Source of the DNA: Sphingobium scionense | GTDB taxonomy: Bacteria > Pseudomonadota > Alphaproteobacteria > Sphingomonadales > Sphingomonadaceae | Direction: 5' to 3' | DNA: 64,000 nucleotides | Assembly (NCBI RefSeq): GCF_014197035.1 | Contig: NZ_JACIEU010000012.1 | Coordinates: 115,061 to 179,060 of the forward strand | Shown: in pieces, positions 23,535 through 32,461 of the stretch | Numbering within the stretch: the first letter of the stretch is position 1 | Layout of the letters: the number at the start of each line of letters is the position of its first letter | The notes under the pieces: generated by a model | What the model was told of the DNA's origin: nothing | What the model saw: only the letters and a program-made list of their open reading frames with translations | Databases searched by the model: none | Position numbers and translations under genes: made by a program

Positions 23535-25379
23535 TTAGAAGCGGACACGCACGCCGCCATAGGCCGACCGGCCATAGGTGCCATAGCCATAGGCGGTGGC
23601 GTAATCCGCATCGAACAGATTGTCGATCCGGCCATAGACTTCCAGATGCTCGCCCACGGGGAAGGATGCGCGCAGCCCGGCCAGCCCATAGCCGTCGAGT
23701 TGGCGGGTGTTGGCCGTGTCGTCATAGCTGTCGCCGACCATGGTCAGCGTCGCGCCGGTCGACAGGCCGAAGGACCAGAGATAGTCGGCAGACAGGCTGA
23801 CCGCATTGGCGGCGCGGCGCGGCAGGCGATTGCCGTCGGTGGCCCCGCCCGACCGGTCGCGCGCATCGACATAGCTGTAGGATGCCGCCACCGTCAGCGC
23901 CTCGACCGGCTTCAGCGTCAGCGTCGCTTCCACGCCCCTGGCGCGGGTCCGGTCCAGATTGCCGTAGGTGTAGGTCGCATAATCATAGTTGATCTGGTTG
24001 CGGGTATCGCGCTGGAAGGCGGTCAGCGACAGCATAGCCTTGTCCCCGTCCAGGCTCTGGTCGAAGCCGATGTCATAGCTCTTCGAGCGCTCCGGCCGCA
24101 GCGCGCTGTTGCCGCTATAGGTGTCGTAGAGTTGATAGAGGGACGGCGCCTTGAACCCCTCACCATAGGAGAGGCGGATATTGGTCGCGCCGGCGTTCGG
24201 CGTGTAATTGGCGTTGGCGCCAAAGGTGGTCGCGCCGCCGAACTGGCTATGATCGTCATGGCGCAGCCCGCCGGTGACGGCGAGGCCGGTAAGCGGCTTC
24301 ACCACCGCCAGTGCATAGACGCTGTCGATATTCGCCTTCGCGCTCGCTATGTCGCCAAAACCGAAATAATCATAGTCCGGCCGCTCATGCTCATAACCGA
24401 AGATCAGCTTCGCCTGGTCGACCGGGGCATAGACGCCCTCATATTCGAAGCGCAGGTTGGTGCCCGAATAGCCATAGTCCGGGTCGGTGCCGCGCACGAA
24501 ATAATAGTCGCGATCGTTGCGCAGCCAGGTCACGGCCGCGCGGTTGGTCAACTTGCCGTCGAGCAGCGCCAGGTTCATCCCGGCATAGCCGACATATTGG
24601 TCCAGCTTGCTGACATCGCTGCTGTCGGCCGGCGCGCCGAAGAAGCTGTCATAGTCGAGATCAGCATGGATATAGTAACCGCGCAGGTCGAGGCTCAGAG
24701 TGTCGGAAAAGGCGATCTTCAGCTTTGCGTTGGTGGCGATATTCTCATAGCCGTCCTTCTCCACGCCGCCGAACGACCGGCCGACCGAGGAAATGCCGTC
24801 GGTGTTGAAATAGGCGACGCCGACGCCGCCCGACACCGCGCCGCGCGTGCCCGACACATCGGCCTTGGCGTTCAGCGTGTCGCTATAGCCATAATCGGCC
24901 GAGGCATTGACCGCGAAACCCTCGCTCGGCGCGCCAGTCATCACATTGACCACGCCGCCGATCGCCTGGCTGCCATAGACGATCGAATTGGAGCCGCGCA
25001 GCACTTCGATCCGGCGGATATTGCCGGTCAGCAGATGGCCGAAATCATAGCCGTCGCCGATGCCGCTCGGGTCGTTGACCTTGACCCCGTCGATCAGCAC
25101 CAGCGTCTGGGTCGTCTCCGCCCCGCGCAGCGACACGCCGGTGACGCCGCCGGTGGAACCGTTGCGGCTGAAGCGGACACCCGGCGTGGTGGCGAGCAGA
25201 TCGACGACATCGACCGCCTGGCGGGTCCTGATCGTGTCGGCATCGATCACCGTGACCGCCTGGCCGACCTCGTCGCGCGGCTGTTCGATGCCCGAAGCGG
25301 TGACGACGATGTCATCATCCTGGGCCAGTGCCGGCGTAGCGGCCAGCAGTGCGATCAGCGAAATCCCCAACATCTTCAT
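23535..25379 (-). CDS. btuB: TonB-dependent vitamin B12 receptor
   Basis: The 614-residue outer-membrane receptor has a signal peptide (ISLIALLAATPALAQ) and a TonB box (DDIVVTASG). The plug domain is clear (DLLATTPGVRFSRNGSTGGVTGVSLRGAETTQTLVLIDGVKVNDP, RRIEVLRGSNSIVYGSQAIGGVVNVMTG), and the 22-strand barrel ends in a C-terminal Phe. Its length matches E. coli BtuB, shorter than siderophore receptors. The upstream riboswitch at 25558-25772 assigns it to cobalamin, and the btuC and btuD genes follow. TonB-ExbBD must supply energy from elsewhere. Confidence 0.92.
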   Translation of the reverse strand: MKMLGISLIALLAATPALAQDDDIVVTASGIEQPRDEVGQAVTVIDADTIRTRQAVDVVDLLATTPGVRFSRNGSTGGVTGVSLRGAETTQTLVLIDGVKVNDPSGIGDGYDFGHLLTGNIRRIEVLRGSNSIVYGSQAIGGVVNVMTGAPSEGFAVNASADYGYSDTLNAKADVSGTRGAVSGGVGVAYFNTDGISSVGRSFGGVEKDGYENIATNAKLKIAFSDTLSLDLRGYYIHADLDYDSFFGAPADSSDVSKLDQYVGYAGMNLALLDGKLTNRAAVTWLRNDRDYYFVRGTDPDYGYSGTNLRFEYEGVYAPVDQAKLIFGYEHERPDYDYFGFGDIASAKANIDSVYALAVVKPLTGLAVTGGLRHDDHSQFGGATTFGANANYTPNAGATNIRLSYGEGFKAPSLYQLYDTYSGNSALRPERSKSYDIGFDQSLDGDKAMLSLTAFQRDTRNQINYDYATYTYGNLDRTRARGVEATLTLKPVEALTVAASYSYVDARDRSGGATDGNRLPRRAANAVSLSADYLWSFGLSTGATLTMVGDSYDDTANTRQLDGYGLAGLRASFPVGEHLEVYGRIDNLFDADYATAYGYGTYGRSAYGGVRVRF

Positions 25380-25557
25380 TTTATCATCCCCCGGCGTCCG
25401 TCGTCATGAACCGGGGCGTCCGCGCGAACGGTCGCTGCTTGGAGATCAGGAAGACGCCAGCGCCCCGCTCCACGCACCGATGCGGCCCCGGCCGCCATGG
25501 GCGTCGCTCGACGGAAACACCGCGCCATGGCCATCCCCTGGGCCAGGGCAAGAGCGA

Positions 25558-25772
25558 CCAGACGCCGGCAGGTCTCCTGGCTCGCGGGTCAGGGCAGCGA
25601 TGCGCCAGCCTTCCCGGACCTGTGGGTCCAGTGGCCGGTCCATGCCCTTTCGAGAGCATCGGACCCTGCGCATCGCGCTCACCGCTTACAGTTGCAGGGA
25701 CAGCCGCGGATTTGGAAGGGCTTGCCCCCCGCACCGCATTCCCGTTTTCAGCCCTTGCGGGCACCGGCGCGA
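25558..25772 (-). promoter_or_regulatory. Cobalamin riboswitch
   Basis: Read on the minus strand, the gap between btuB and the dehydratase gene holds the conserved parts of the adenosylcobalamin aptamer in order: an AAAACGGGAA-like start, CGGTGCGGGG, the core CTGCAACTGTAAGCGGTGAG, and the B12 box AGCCAGGAGACCTGCC at 25582-25567. A 180-base stretch follows before btuB; it is GC-rich and may hold the expression platform. By known action, cobalamin binding should switch off btuBCD expression. Confidence 0.95.
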
Positions 25773-25922
25773 TCATGCGCGTCCGGGGCTTTCGATCACC
25801 CCGGCGCGCGGCCCCCATAGGCCAAAGCGCAAGCCCTGCCAAGCGGGCCGGGATCGCCCCGGCGGATCGTTGCGCGGCGGCGGCGGGCGGCTATGCAGGG
25901 GCCTCTGACCGAAGGAGCCGAC

Positions 25923-26915
25923 ATGACCGATTCGCTTGCCATCACTGCCGCCGACGTCGCCGATGCCGCGCGGCTGATCGCGCCGGCGGCGGTCCGCACC
26001 CCGCTGATCGAGAATGCCGCACTCAATGATCTGTGCGCCCGGCGCGTGCTGGTGAAGTTCGAGGGCGCCCAGCATAGCGGATCGTTCAAGTTCCGCGGCG
26101 CCTATAACCGCCTCGCCCGCCTTGATGCAGCCGAACGCGCGGCGGGCGTCGTCGCCTGGTCCTCGGGCAATCATGCCCAGGGCGTCGCCTTCGCCGCCCG
26201 CCTGCTCGGCATCCCGGCCACGATCGTGATGCCGGCCGACGCCCCGGCGATCAAGACGGCCAACACGCGTGCGCTCGGCGCGCAAGTCGTCCCCTATGAC
26301 CGTTTCACCCAGAGCCGCGAGGAAATCGCCACCGCCCTTGCCACCGAACGCGGCGCGACGCTGGTTCCCTCATTCGACGATCCCTTCATCATCGCCGGCC
26401 AGGGCACGATCGGCCTCGAAATATTGGAGCAGGCACAGGCCACCGGCGCCGACCTCACGCAGATTCTCGTCTGCTGCGGTGGCGGCGGGCTGGTCGCGGG
26501 CACTGCGACGGCGGTCAAAGCGGCCCGCCCCGACATCAGCGTCTATGCGGTCGAACCCGCCGGCTTCGACGATACCGCCCGCTCGCTCGCCAGCGGCGTG
26601 CGTGAAAGCGTCTCGCCCGACGCGCGCAGCATCTGCGACGCGCTGCTGGCGCCCAGCCCCGGTGCGCTCACCTTCCCGATCAACCATGCCCTGCTGGCCG
26701 GCGGCCTGGTCGTCAGCGACGATCAGGTGCGCGACGCGATGCGCTTCGCCTTCACCACGCTCAAGCTGGTGGTCGAACCGGGCGGCGCGGTGGCGCTCGC
26801 CGCCATGCTCGCCGGCCTCGCCCCGCCCACCGACGGCGCCACCGCCCTTGTCATCTCCGGCGCCAATGTCGATCCGCAGGATTATGCAGCCATCATCGGC
26901 GGCCAGAACGCCTGA
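25923..26915 (+). CDS. PLP-dependent threonine/serine dehydratase
   Basis: The 330-residue fold-type II PLP enzyme deaminates threonine to 2-oxobutanoate or serine to pyruvate. The catalytic lysine lies in HSGSFKFRGAYN, the substrate loop is SSGNHAQG, and the phosphate-binding loop is CCGGGGL. It lacks a C-terminal ACT regulatory domain, so it is of the catabolic or serine-racemase-like type and is not the isoleucine-regulated IlvA. The ATG at 25923 follows aaggag at good spacing. It starts about 150 bases from the riboswitch on the other strand and precedes dapF by 40 bases. Confidence 0.9.
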   Translation: MTDSLAITAADVADAARLIAPAAVRTPLIENAALNDLCARRVLVKFEGAQHSGSFKFRGAYNRLARLDAAERAAGVVAWSSGNHAQGVAFAARLLGIPATIVMPADAPAIKTANTRALGAQVVPYDRFTQSREEIATALATERGATLVPSFDDPFIIAGQGTIGLEILEQAQATGADLTQILVCCGGGGLVAGTATAVKAARPDISVYAVEPAGFDDTARSLASGVRESVSPDARSICDALLAPSPGALTFPINHALLAGGLVVSDDQVRDAMRFAFTTLKLVVEPGGAVALAAMLAGLAPPTDGATALVISGANVDPQDYAAIIGGQNA

Positions 26916-26955
26916 CCGCTGGTCTTTTGCCCCGTCCCACACTAAATGCGGCGCC

Positions 26956-27768
26956 ATGATGAGCCGCTTTTCCAAGATGCACGGTCTGGGCAATGATTTC
27001 GTCGTGATCGACGCGCGGAGCGCGCCGGTCGCGATGACGGAGGCGCGCGCCCGCGCCATTGCCGATCGCCATGCCGGCATCGGCTGCGACCAGTTGATCG
27101 TCATCGGCTCCCCGCAAGCCGGCGATCAGGCCGACGTATCGATGCTGATCTTCAATTCCGACGGTTCGGAGGTGGAAGCCTGCGGCAATGCCACGCGCTG
27201 CGTGCCGCTGTTCGTCGGCAAGGACGTGCTGATCCGCACCAAAGCCGGGCTGCTCGACGCCAAGGGCGTGGATGGCGGCGCCAGCGTCGACATGGGCGCG
27301 CCCCGCTTCGACTGGGACGCGATCCCGCTCGCCTATCCGATGGACACGCTGGCGATGTCGGCCAGTTGGGAAGACCTGCCCGCGCCGGCCGCCGTCAATG
27401 TCGGCAATCCGCATGTGATCTTCTTCGTCGAGGATCTGGACGCGGTCGATTTCGAGCGCCTCGGCCCGCTCATCGAGCATGACCCGCTCTTCCCCGCCCG
27501 CGTGAACGTCAATTTCGCGCAGGTTGTCGGCCCGCAGCATCTGCGCCTGATCGTCTGGGAACGCGGCGCGGGCCTCACCCGCGCCTGCGGCACTGGCGCC
27601 TGCGCCACCGCCGTCGCGGCGATCCGCCGCAAGCTGATGGCCGGCCCGGTGACGGTCAGCCTGCCGGGCGGCGATCTGGAAATCGACTGGGCGCCGGGCG
27701 GCACGATCCGCATGACCGGCCCCGCCACCCATGTGTTCGACGGCGAGGCGGACTGGGACCGCTTCTGA
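26956..27768 (+). CDS. dapF: Diaminopimelate epimerase
   Basis: DapF interconverts LL- and meso-diaminopimelate for lysine and peptidoglycan synthesis. The 270-residue product starts MMSRFSKMHGLGNDFVVIDAR, with the two catalytic cysteines at Cys76 (EACGNATRC) and Cys211 (RACGTGACA). It uses no cofactor. The ATG at 26956, or the adjacent ATG at 26959, is the family start, although the frame is open far upstream. It leads the conserved alphaproteobacterial order dapF-mtaB-ftsY-yciB, with two bases to mtaB. Confidence 0.97.
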   Translation: MMSRFSKMHGLGNDFVVIDARSAPVAMTEARARAIADRHAGIGCDQLIVIGSPQAGDQADVSMLIFNSDGSEVEACGNATRCVPLFVGKDVLIRTKAGLLDAKGVDGGASVDMGAPRFDWDAIPLAYPMDTLAMSASWEDLPAPAAVNVGNPHVIFFVEDLDAVDFERLGPLIEHDPLFPARVNVNFAQVVGPQHLRLIVWERGAGLTRACGTGACATAVAAIRRKLMAGPVTVSLPGGDLEIDWAPGGTIRMTGPATHVFDGEADWDRF

Positions 27769-27770
27769 CC

Positions 27771-29012
27771 GTGGCCGGTCCCGACATCATCACCCTGGGC
27801 TGCCGGCTCAACATCGCAGAGAGCGAGGCGATCCGGGAGATGGCCGGCGCACAGGACGACCTGATCGTCGTCAACAGCTGCGCCGTGACGGCCGAGGCCG
27901 TGCGCCAGACCCGGCAGGCGATCCGCCGCGCCCGGCGAGACCGCCCCGACGCCCGCATCCTCGTCACCGGCTGCGCCGCCCAGACCGAACCCCAGACCTT
28001 CGCCGCCATGGCGGAAGTGGACGGCGTGATCGGCAACCGCGAGAAGCTGGAGGCCGCCGCCTTCGCTCCGGTCGCGGATAAGGTCAACGTCTCCGACATC
28101 ATGGCCGTGCGCGACACCGCGCCGCACATGGCCAGCGCCTTTGCCGAACATGCCCGCGCCTTTCTGGAGGTGCAGAATGGCTGCGACCATCGCTGCACCT
28201 TCTGCATCATCCCCTATGGCCGGGGGAACAGCCGCTCCGTCCCCGCCGGCGCGGTGATCGACAAGGCGAAGCAACTGGTCGATGCGGGCTATAGCGAGAT
28301 CGTGCTGACCGGCGTCGACGTTACCAGCTATGGCCCCGACCTGCCGGGCAGCCCGTCGCTCGGCCAGCTGGTCGAACGGCTGCTTCGCCATGTGCCGGAC
28401 CTGCCCCGGCTGCGCCTCTCCTCGATCGACAGTGTCGAGATTGACGAGCGGCTGTTCGACCTCATCGCCCATGAGCCGCGGATGATGCCGCATCTGCACC
28501 TCTCGCTGCAGGCGGGCGACGACATGATCTTGAAGCGTATGAAGCGCCGCCATGCCCGCGCCGATGCCGTGCGCATCGTCGAGCGGGTGAAGGCCGCCCG
28601 CCCGGACATCAGCATCGGTGCCGACATCATTGCCGGCTTCCCGACCGAGGATGACGCCATGTTCGCCAACAGCCTGGCGCTGATCGCCGATTGCGACATC
28701 GTCCATGGCCATATCTTCCCCTATTCGCCGCGCACCGGCACGCCGGCCGCGCGCATGCCCCAGTTGGATCGCGCCACCATCAAGGCGCGCGCCGCGCTGC
28801 TGCGCGACGCCTGCGCGGCCCAGCGCGACGCCTGGCTCGCCCGCCTGGTCGGCACCCGCCAGTCGGTGCTGGTCGAACGCAATGGCCTGTCGGGCCATGC
28901 CGAAAATTTCGCGCCGGTGCGCTTCACCACGCCCCAGCCCCCCTCCACGATCGTCGCGGCCCGCATCAGCGGCCTTGAGAATGGCGCGCTGATCGCGCAA
29001 GAGGCGCAATAA
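27771..29012 (+). CDS. mtaB: tRNA t6A37 methylthiotransferase MtaB
   Basis: This radical-SAM enzyme adds a methylthio group to t6A37 of ANN-decoding tRNAs. The 413-residue product has the N-terminal UPF0004 domain with cluster cysteines at about 11, 37 and 68 (TLGCRLN, NSCAVT, TGCAAQ), the radical-SAM triad CDHRCTFC (138, 142, 145) and a C-terminal TRAM-like end. It starts with GTG two bases behind dapF. ftsY begins on its stop codon (TAATG), so translation is probably coupled. Confidence 0.95.
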   Translation: MAGPDIITLGCRLNIAESEAIREMAGAQDDLIVVNSCAVTAEAVRQTRQAIRRARRDRPDARILVTGCAAQTEPQTFAAMAEVDGVIGNREKLEAAAFAPVADKVNVSDIMAVRDTAPHMASAFAEHARAFLEVQNGCDHRCTFCIIPYGRGNSRSVPAGAVIDKAKQLVDAGYSEIVLTGVDVTSYGPDLPGSPSLGQLVERLLRHVPDLPRLRLSSIDSVEIDERLFDLIAHEPRMMPHLHLSLQAGDDMILKRMKRRHARADAVRIVERVKAARPDISIGADIIAGFPTEDDAMFANSLALIADCDIVHGHIFPYSPRTGTPAARMPQLDRATIKARAALLRDACAAQRDAWLARLVGTRQSVLVERNGLSGHAENFAPVRFTTPQPPSTIVAARISGLENGALIAQEAQ

Positions 29013-29950
29013 TGACTGACACCGGCACCAGCTGGCGCGACCGCCTCTTCGGCGGCCTCAAGCGCACATCCGACAAGCTCGGCGAGAATCTCACCGGCCT
29101 TTTCACCAAGGCCGCGCTCGACGACCAGACCCTCGACGAGATCGAGGAAGCCCTGATCATGTCCGATCTCGGCCCGGCGATGGCCGGCCGGGTGCGCGAT
29201 CGCCTCGCCGAAGGACGCTACAACAAGGAACTGACCGAGGAATATCTGCGCGAGATCATCGCGGAGGAGATCGAGAAGGTGCTGGCCCCGGTCGCCCGCC
29301 CGCTGGAGATCGAGGCCTTTCCGCGGCCGCAGGTGATCCTGGTGATCGGCGTCAACGGCTCGGGCAAGACGACCACCATCGCCAAGCTCGCCAATAATTT
29401 CCTGGAACAGGATTATGGCGTGATGCTGGCGGCGGGCGATACCTTCCGCGCGGCCGCGATCGGCCAGTTGAAGGTCTGGGCCGAGCGTCTGGGTATTCCC
29501 ATCGTCGCCGGCAAGGAAGGCGGCGACGCGGCGGGCATCGTGTTCGACGCGGTCAAGCAGGCGACGGCCACCGGCATCGACGTACTGATCGTCGACACCG
29601 CGGGCCGCCTGCAGAACAAGACCGAACTGATGGACGAGCTGGCCAAGGTGCGCCGCGTGCTCGGCCGATTGAACCCGGCCGCCCCGCACGACGTTGTCCT
29701 GGTCCTCGATGCCACCACGGGACAGAATGCGTTGAACCAGATCGAAGTCTTCAAGGAAACCGCACAGGTCACGGGCCTGGTCATGACCAAGCTCGACGGC
29801 ACCGCGCGGGGCGGGGTGCTGGTCGCGGCGGCGGAGAAATTCCGCCTGCCGATCCACGCCATCGGCGTCGGCGAAAAGATCGAGGATTTGCGCCCCTTCG
29901 ATGCCGGCGACATGGCACGCGCGATCGCGGGGACGGCCTATGCCCGCTGA
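29012..29950 (+). CDS. ftsY: Signal recognition particle receptor FtsY
   Basis: FtsY docks SRP-bound ribosomes at the membrane for co-translational insertion. The 312-residue product has the N domain (FGGLKRTSDKLGENLTGLF) and the GTPase G domain with GVNGSGKTTT at about 113-122, DTFRAAAIGQLKVWAERL, DTAGRLQNKTELMDEL, TKLDGTARGG and the closing GVGEKIEDLRPFDAGDMA. Like many alphaproteobacterial forms it lacks the long acidic A domain of E. coli FtsY. It overlaps mtaB by one base. Confidence 0.98.
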   Translation: MTDTGTSWRDRLFGGLKRTSDKLGENLTGLFTKAALDDQTLDEIEEALIMSDLGPAMAGRVRDRLAEGRYNKELTEEYLREIIAEEIEKVLAPVARPLEIEAFPRPQVILVIGVNGSGKTTTIAKLANNFLEQDYGVMLAAGDTFRAAAIGQLKVWAERLGIPIVAGKEGGDAAGIVFDAVKQATATGIDVLIVDTAGRLQNKTELMDELAKVRRVLGRLNPAAPHDVVLVLDATTGQNALNQIEVFKETAQVTGLVMTKLDGTARGGVLVAAAEKFRLPIHAIGVGEKIEDLRPFDAGDMARAIAGTAYAR

Positions 29951-29962
29951 CGCCCCCTTTTT

Positions 29963-30045
29963 CGTCACCCCAGCGAAGGCTGGGGTCTCTCTTCCTGCCT
30001 GATCTCATTGAGAAAGTGAGATGCCAGCCTTCGCTGGCATGACGG
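29963..30045. repeat. Inverted pair of palindromic repeats without a gene
   Basis: The left unit (from 29963) begins cgtcaccccagcgaaggctg. The right unit, read on the minus strand from 30045, begins ccgtcatgccagcgaaggct. They face each other across about 30 bases. These are the same two types that frame the GIY-YIG gene at 15982-16357, here with CCCC-type left and ATGCC-type right and nothing between. Each unit is itself a hairpin. Confidence 0.85.
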
Positions 30046-30054
30046 AGTAGATTT

Positions 30055-30723
30055 ATGGCTGACACCAAGCCTTCCAAACCCGCCGCAAAGCCCGCCCATG
30101 GCGGCAGCCTCAGCCTCGCGCTCGATTTCGGGCCGCTGCTGGTCTTTTTCCTGAGCTACAAGGGCGCGGGCTGGTTCTGGGGTGCGGGCAATCCGATCAC
30201 CGCCATGAGCTTCGGCACCGCTGCCTTCATGGCTGCGATCATCATCGCCGTCATCATCTCCAAGGTGAAGCTCGGCCGGGTCTCACCGATGCTGTGGCTC
30301 TCGGCGCTGCTGATCCTCTTCTTCGGCGGCCTCACCATCTATTTCCACGACCAGCGCTTCATCCAGCTGAAGCCGACCATCATTTACGCCTTTTTCGCGT
30401 TGATGCTGTTCGCCGGGCTGCTGCGCGGCAAGCCGTTGCTCAAATATCTGCTCCAGGCCGCCTATGACGGATTGAGCGAGGAAGGCTGGCGCAAGCTGTC
30501 GCGTAACTGGGCGCTATTCTTCGTCGCCATGGCGGTCGCCAATGAACTCATGCGCCGGTCGATGAGCTTCGACACCTGGCTTGCGGTCAAGGTCTGGGGC
30601 GTCACCATCGTCTCGGTCGTCTTCGCTGGCGCCAACATTCCGATGCTGCTGCGCCACGGCCTGACCCTGGACGACGGCCTCGACAGCGACGAGGTGGGCG
30701 AAACCACCCCGCCGCAGGGCTGA
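30055..30723 (+). CDS. yciB: Inner-membrane septation protein YciB/IspZ family
   Basis: The 222-residue protein has five or six membrane segments after a basic, soluble start (ADTKPSKPAAKPAHGG). Family blocks are ALDFGPLLVFFLSYKGAG, GRVSPMLWLSALLILFFGGLTIYFHDQRFIQLKPTIIYAFFALMLF and GWRKLSRNWALFFVAMAVANELMRR. YciB proteins affect envelope integrity and division; the mechanism is not settled. It is separated from ftsY by the repeat pair at 29963-30045. Confidence 0.95.
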   Translation: MADTKPSKPAAKPAHGGSLSLALDFGPLLVFFLSYKGAGWFWGAGNPITAMSFGTAAFMAAIIIAVIISKVKLGRVSPMLWLSALLILFFGGLTIYFHDQRFIQLKPTIIYAFFALMLFAGLLRGKPLLKYLLQAAYDGLSEEGWRKLSRNWALFFVAMAVANELMRRSMSFDTWLAVKVWGVTIVSVVFAGANIPMLLRHGLTLDDGLDSDEVGETTPPQG

Positions 30724-30736
30724 CCCCTAAAAACTG

Positions 30737-30824
30737 CCGTCATCCCGGACTTGATCCGGGATCCATTCTGCGCTCGCTCTCGGGCGTAGCGCCGAATGGA
30801 TCCTGACTTCCGTCAGGATGACGG
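30737..30824. repeat. Palindromic extragenic element (GTCATCCCGGACT type)
   Basis: The ends pair as ccgtcatcc/ggatgacgg, with inner stems cggacttgatccg, ggatccattc/gaatggatcc and tcctgacttccgtcagga. The 88-bp unit fills the space between the convergent yciB and Rnk-like genes. I recognise this type as a common dispersed repeat of alphaproteobacteria. A second small hairpin, gtgaagct/agcttcac (about 30828-30847), follows and runs into the end of the next gene. Confidence 0.8.
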
Positions 30825-30843
30825 ATGTGAAGCTGGACTAGCT

Positions 30844-31248
30844 TCACACCTGAACCACTTCATCCACCAGGATATCGCGCAGATGGCCGTCGCGGTCCGG
30901 CCACAGGATGGCATTGCCTGCCCGCATCCCGATCAGCGCGGCGCCGACCGGCGTCAGGATCGATATCCGGCCCAGCGCCACATCGGCATGGCTGGGATAG
31001 ACCAGCTCCACCCGGCGCGGCGCTCCGCGCGCACCATCGCGATAGAGAATGGTCGATCCCATCGCCGCGACATCGGCCGGCAGCGCCGCCCGGCTGCACA
31101 ATTGCGCCCGGCCGACCTCCTCCAGCAGCAACTGGCTGGCATCGGGGAAGCGGTCGCGCGCCGCCCAGGCCAGATCGGAAATCATGTCGGCTTCGGATTC
31201 GACAATATGGATCGGCGGCACGGCCGCCCACTTCTGTTGCAGGGTCAT
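30844..31248 (-). CDS. Rnk-like (GreA/GreB C-terminal domain) nucleoside diphosphate kinase regulator
   Basis: The 134-residue product has the Rnk layout: a short helical start (IHIVESEADMISDLAWAA, LLLEEVGRA) and the FKBP-like GreA/GreB C-terminal domain (GSTILYRDGARGAPRRVELVYPSHADVALGRISILTPVGAALIGMRAGNAI). Rnk binds RNA polymerase in the secondary channel without the Gre cleavage function and influences nucleotide pools and alginate in Pseudomonas. I use the ATG at 31248 with ggaag upstream; the frame is open to 31293. Confidence 0.87.
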   Translation of the reverse strand: MTLQQKWAAVPPIHIVESEADMISDLAWAARDRFPDASQLLLEEVGRAQLCSRAALPADVAAMGSTILYRDGARGAPRRVELVYPSHADVALGRISILTPVGAALIGMRAGNAILWPDRDGHLRDILVDEVVQV

Positions 31249-31668
31249 GGGAAAACTTCCTGATAGGGGTGCGCGCCCGGTGCTCGGACGCAAAGCGTCA
31301 AGAAGGGTGCCCCGGATCTGCCGGCAGCGCGCCTGTCAGGTCCGGGGCGGATGGCCCGCGAGAAGCTGTCCCCCATGATGGCGGAAGCGTGCAAAGATGA
31401 CCTTGAACGGCATGGCCGGGATCATGTTCGGCCCCGTCCCGCCTGTCAAGCAAGCCGCCCCGCCCCTGCCCCGGCCGTCACCGCCCGAAAGCCCCGCCAA
31501 CCGCCTGTTTCTGCGATCGTTTCGCAATAGGCACATATTGGTTTTCTTGGGCGTTGGGTGCGCATATGGGAAGCGTCGGAGGCGTCAACGCCCCGCCCGG
31601 ACCATAGAATCAACCGGCCGCGCCAGCCATTGCCCGGCCGCCCCATAACGAACCCGAGGAGTTCCGCC
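31249..31668. other. Divergent intergenic region before rnk-like and sodB genes
   Basis: This 420-base stretch between divergent genes shows no convincing gene, tRNA or riboswitch. It contains an inverted repeat gccccgga/tccggggc (31309-31348), and a small dyad in gcgatcgtttcgc (about 31516) near a slightly AT-rich patch (aataggcacatattggttttc) that may belong to the sodB promoter. gaggag lies just before the sodB start. Confidence 0.5.
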
Positions 31669-32283
31669 ATGGCTTTTGTTCTGCCCGACCTTCCCTATGC
31701 CAAGGACGCCTTTGGCGACATCCTGTCGGTCGAAACCTTCGACTTCCACCACGGCAAGCATCACAATGCCTATGTCGTGAAGGCCAATGAACTGGTCGCC
31801 GCCGACGAGAGCCTGCAGGGCAAATCGCTGGTCGAACTGATCAAGTCGTCGAAGGGCGGCCTGTTCAACCAGGTCGGCCAGATCTGGAACCACACCTTCT
31901 ACTGGAACTCGCTGTCGCCGGTGAAGACCGCCCCGACCGGCGAACTGCTCGCCAAGATCGAGGAGGCCTTCGGTTCGGTCGACTCGCTGATCGAGAAGCT
32001 CAAGGCAGAGGCCGTCGGCCACTTCGCCAGCGGCTGGGCCGCGCTGATCCTGAAGGACGGCAAGCTGGAAGTGACCAGCTATCATGACGCCGACACCCCG
32101 GTCGCACATGAAGGCCACGCACCGCTGCTGATCCTCGATGTGTGGGAACATGCTTACTATATCGACTATCGCAACCTGCGCCCGGCCTATGCCGAAAAGC
32201 TGCTGAAGGAAGCGATCAACTGGGACTTCGCTGCCCTCAATCTCGACGGCCAGGGCGCCAGCCGCGCCGACCAGTCGGCCTGA
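31669..32283 (+). CDS. sodB: Superoxide dismutase, iron type
   Basis: The enzyme converts superoxide to oxygen and hydrogen peroxide in the cytoplasm. The 204-residue product has all four metal ligands: His27 (FHHGKHH), His75 (WNHTFYW), Asp157 and His161 (DVWEHAYYIDYRN). The sequence GGLFNQVGQIWNHTFYWNSL is closer to Fe- than Mn-enzymes, though cambialistic use cannot be excluded. The ATG at 31669 follows gaggag. A strong terminator follows. Confidence 0.96.
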   Translation: MAFVLPDLPYAKDAFGDILSVETFDFHHGKHHNAYVVKANELVAADESLQGKSLVELIKSSKGGLFNQVGQIWNHTFYWNSLSPVKTAPTGELLAKIEEAFGSVDSLIEKLKAEAVGHFASGWAALILKDGKLEVTSYHDADTPVAHEGHAPLLILDVWEHAYYIDYRNLRPAYAEKLLKEAINWDFAALNLDGQGASRADQSA

Positions 32284-32326
32284 TTGCGGCAGGCCCGGTC
32301 AGGGCCTGATCCACAGGATCGATGAC

Positions 32327-32370
32327 AGAAAGACCGTCCGGTGCGCAGGCGCCGGGCGGTCTTTCTTTTT
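32327..32370 (+). terminator. Intrinsic terminator of sodB
   Basis: A perfect 10-bp outer stem agaaagaccg/cggtctttct (32327-32336 and 32357-32366) encloses a GC-rich inner hairpin and is followed by a run of T. It is a textbook intrinsic terminator 44 bases after the sodB stop. Confidence 0.92.
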
Positions 32371-32461
32371 ACAGGCTTTGCGCGCTTTGCCCGCCCGGCG
32401 CTCCAATCCCCTCTTAACGCCGGCCGACGCATGATCGCACGGGGCAGGGAGGACGATCGCG

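Noticed and set aside
21760..25379. Operon considered as a haem or siderophore uptake system
   Set aside because: The upstream RNA contains the B12 box and cobalamin aptamer core, which assigns the operon to cobalamin.
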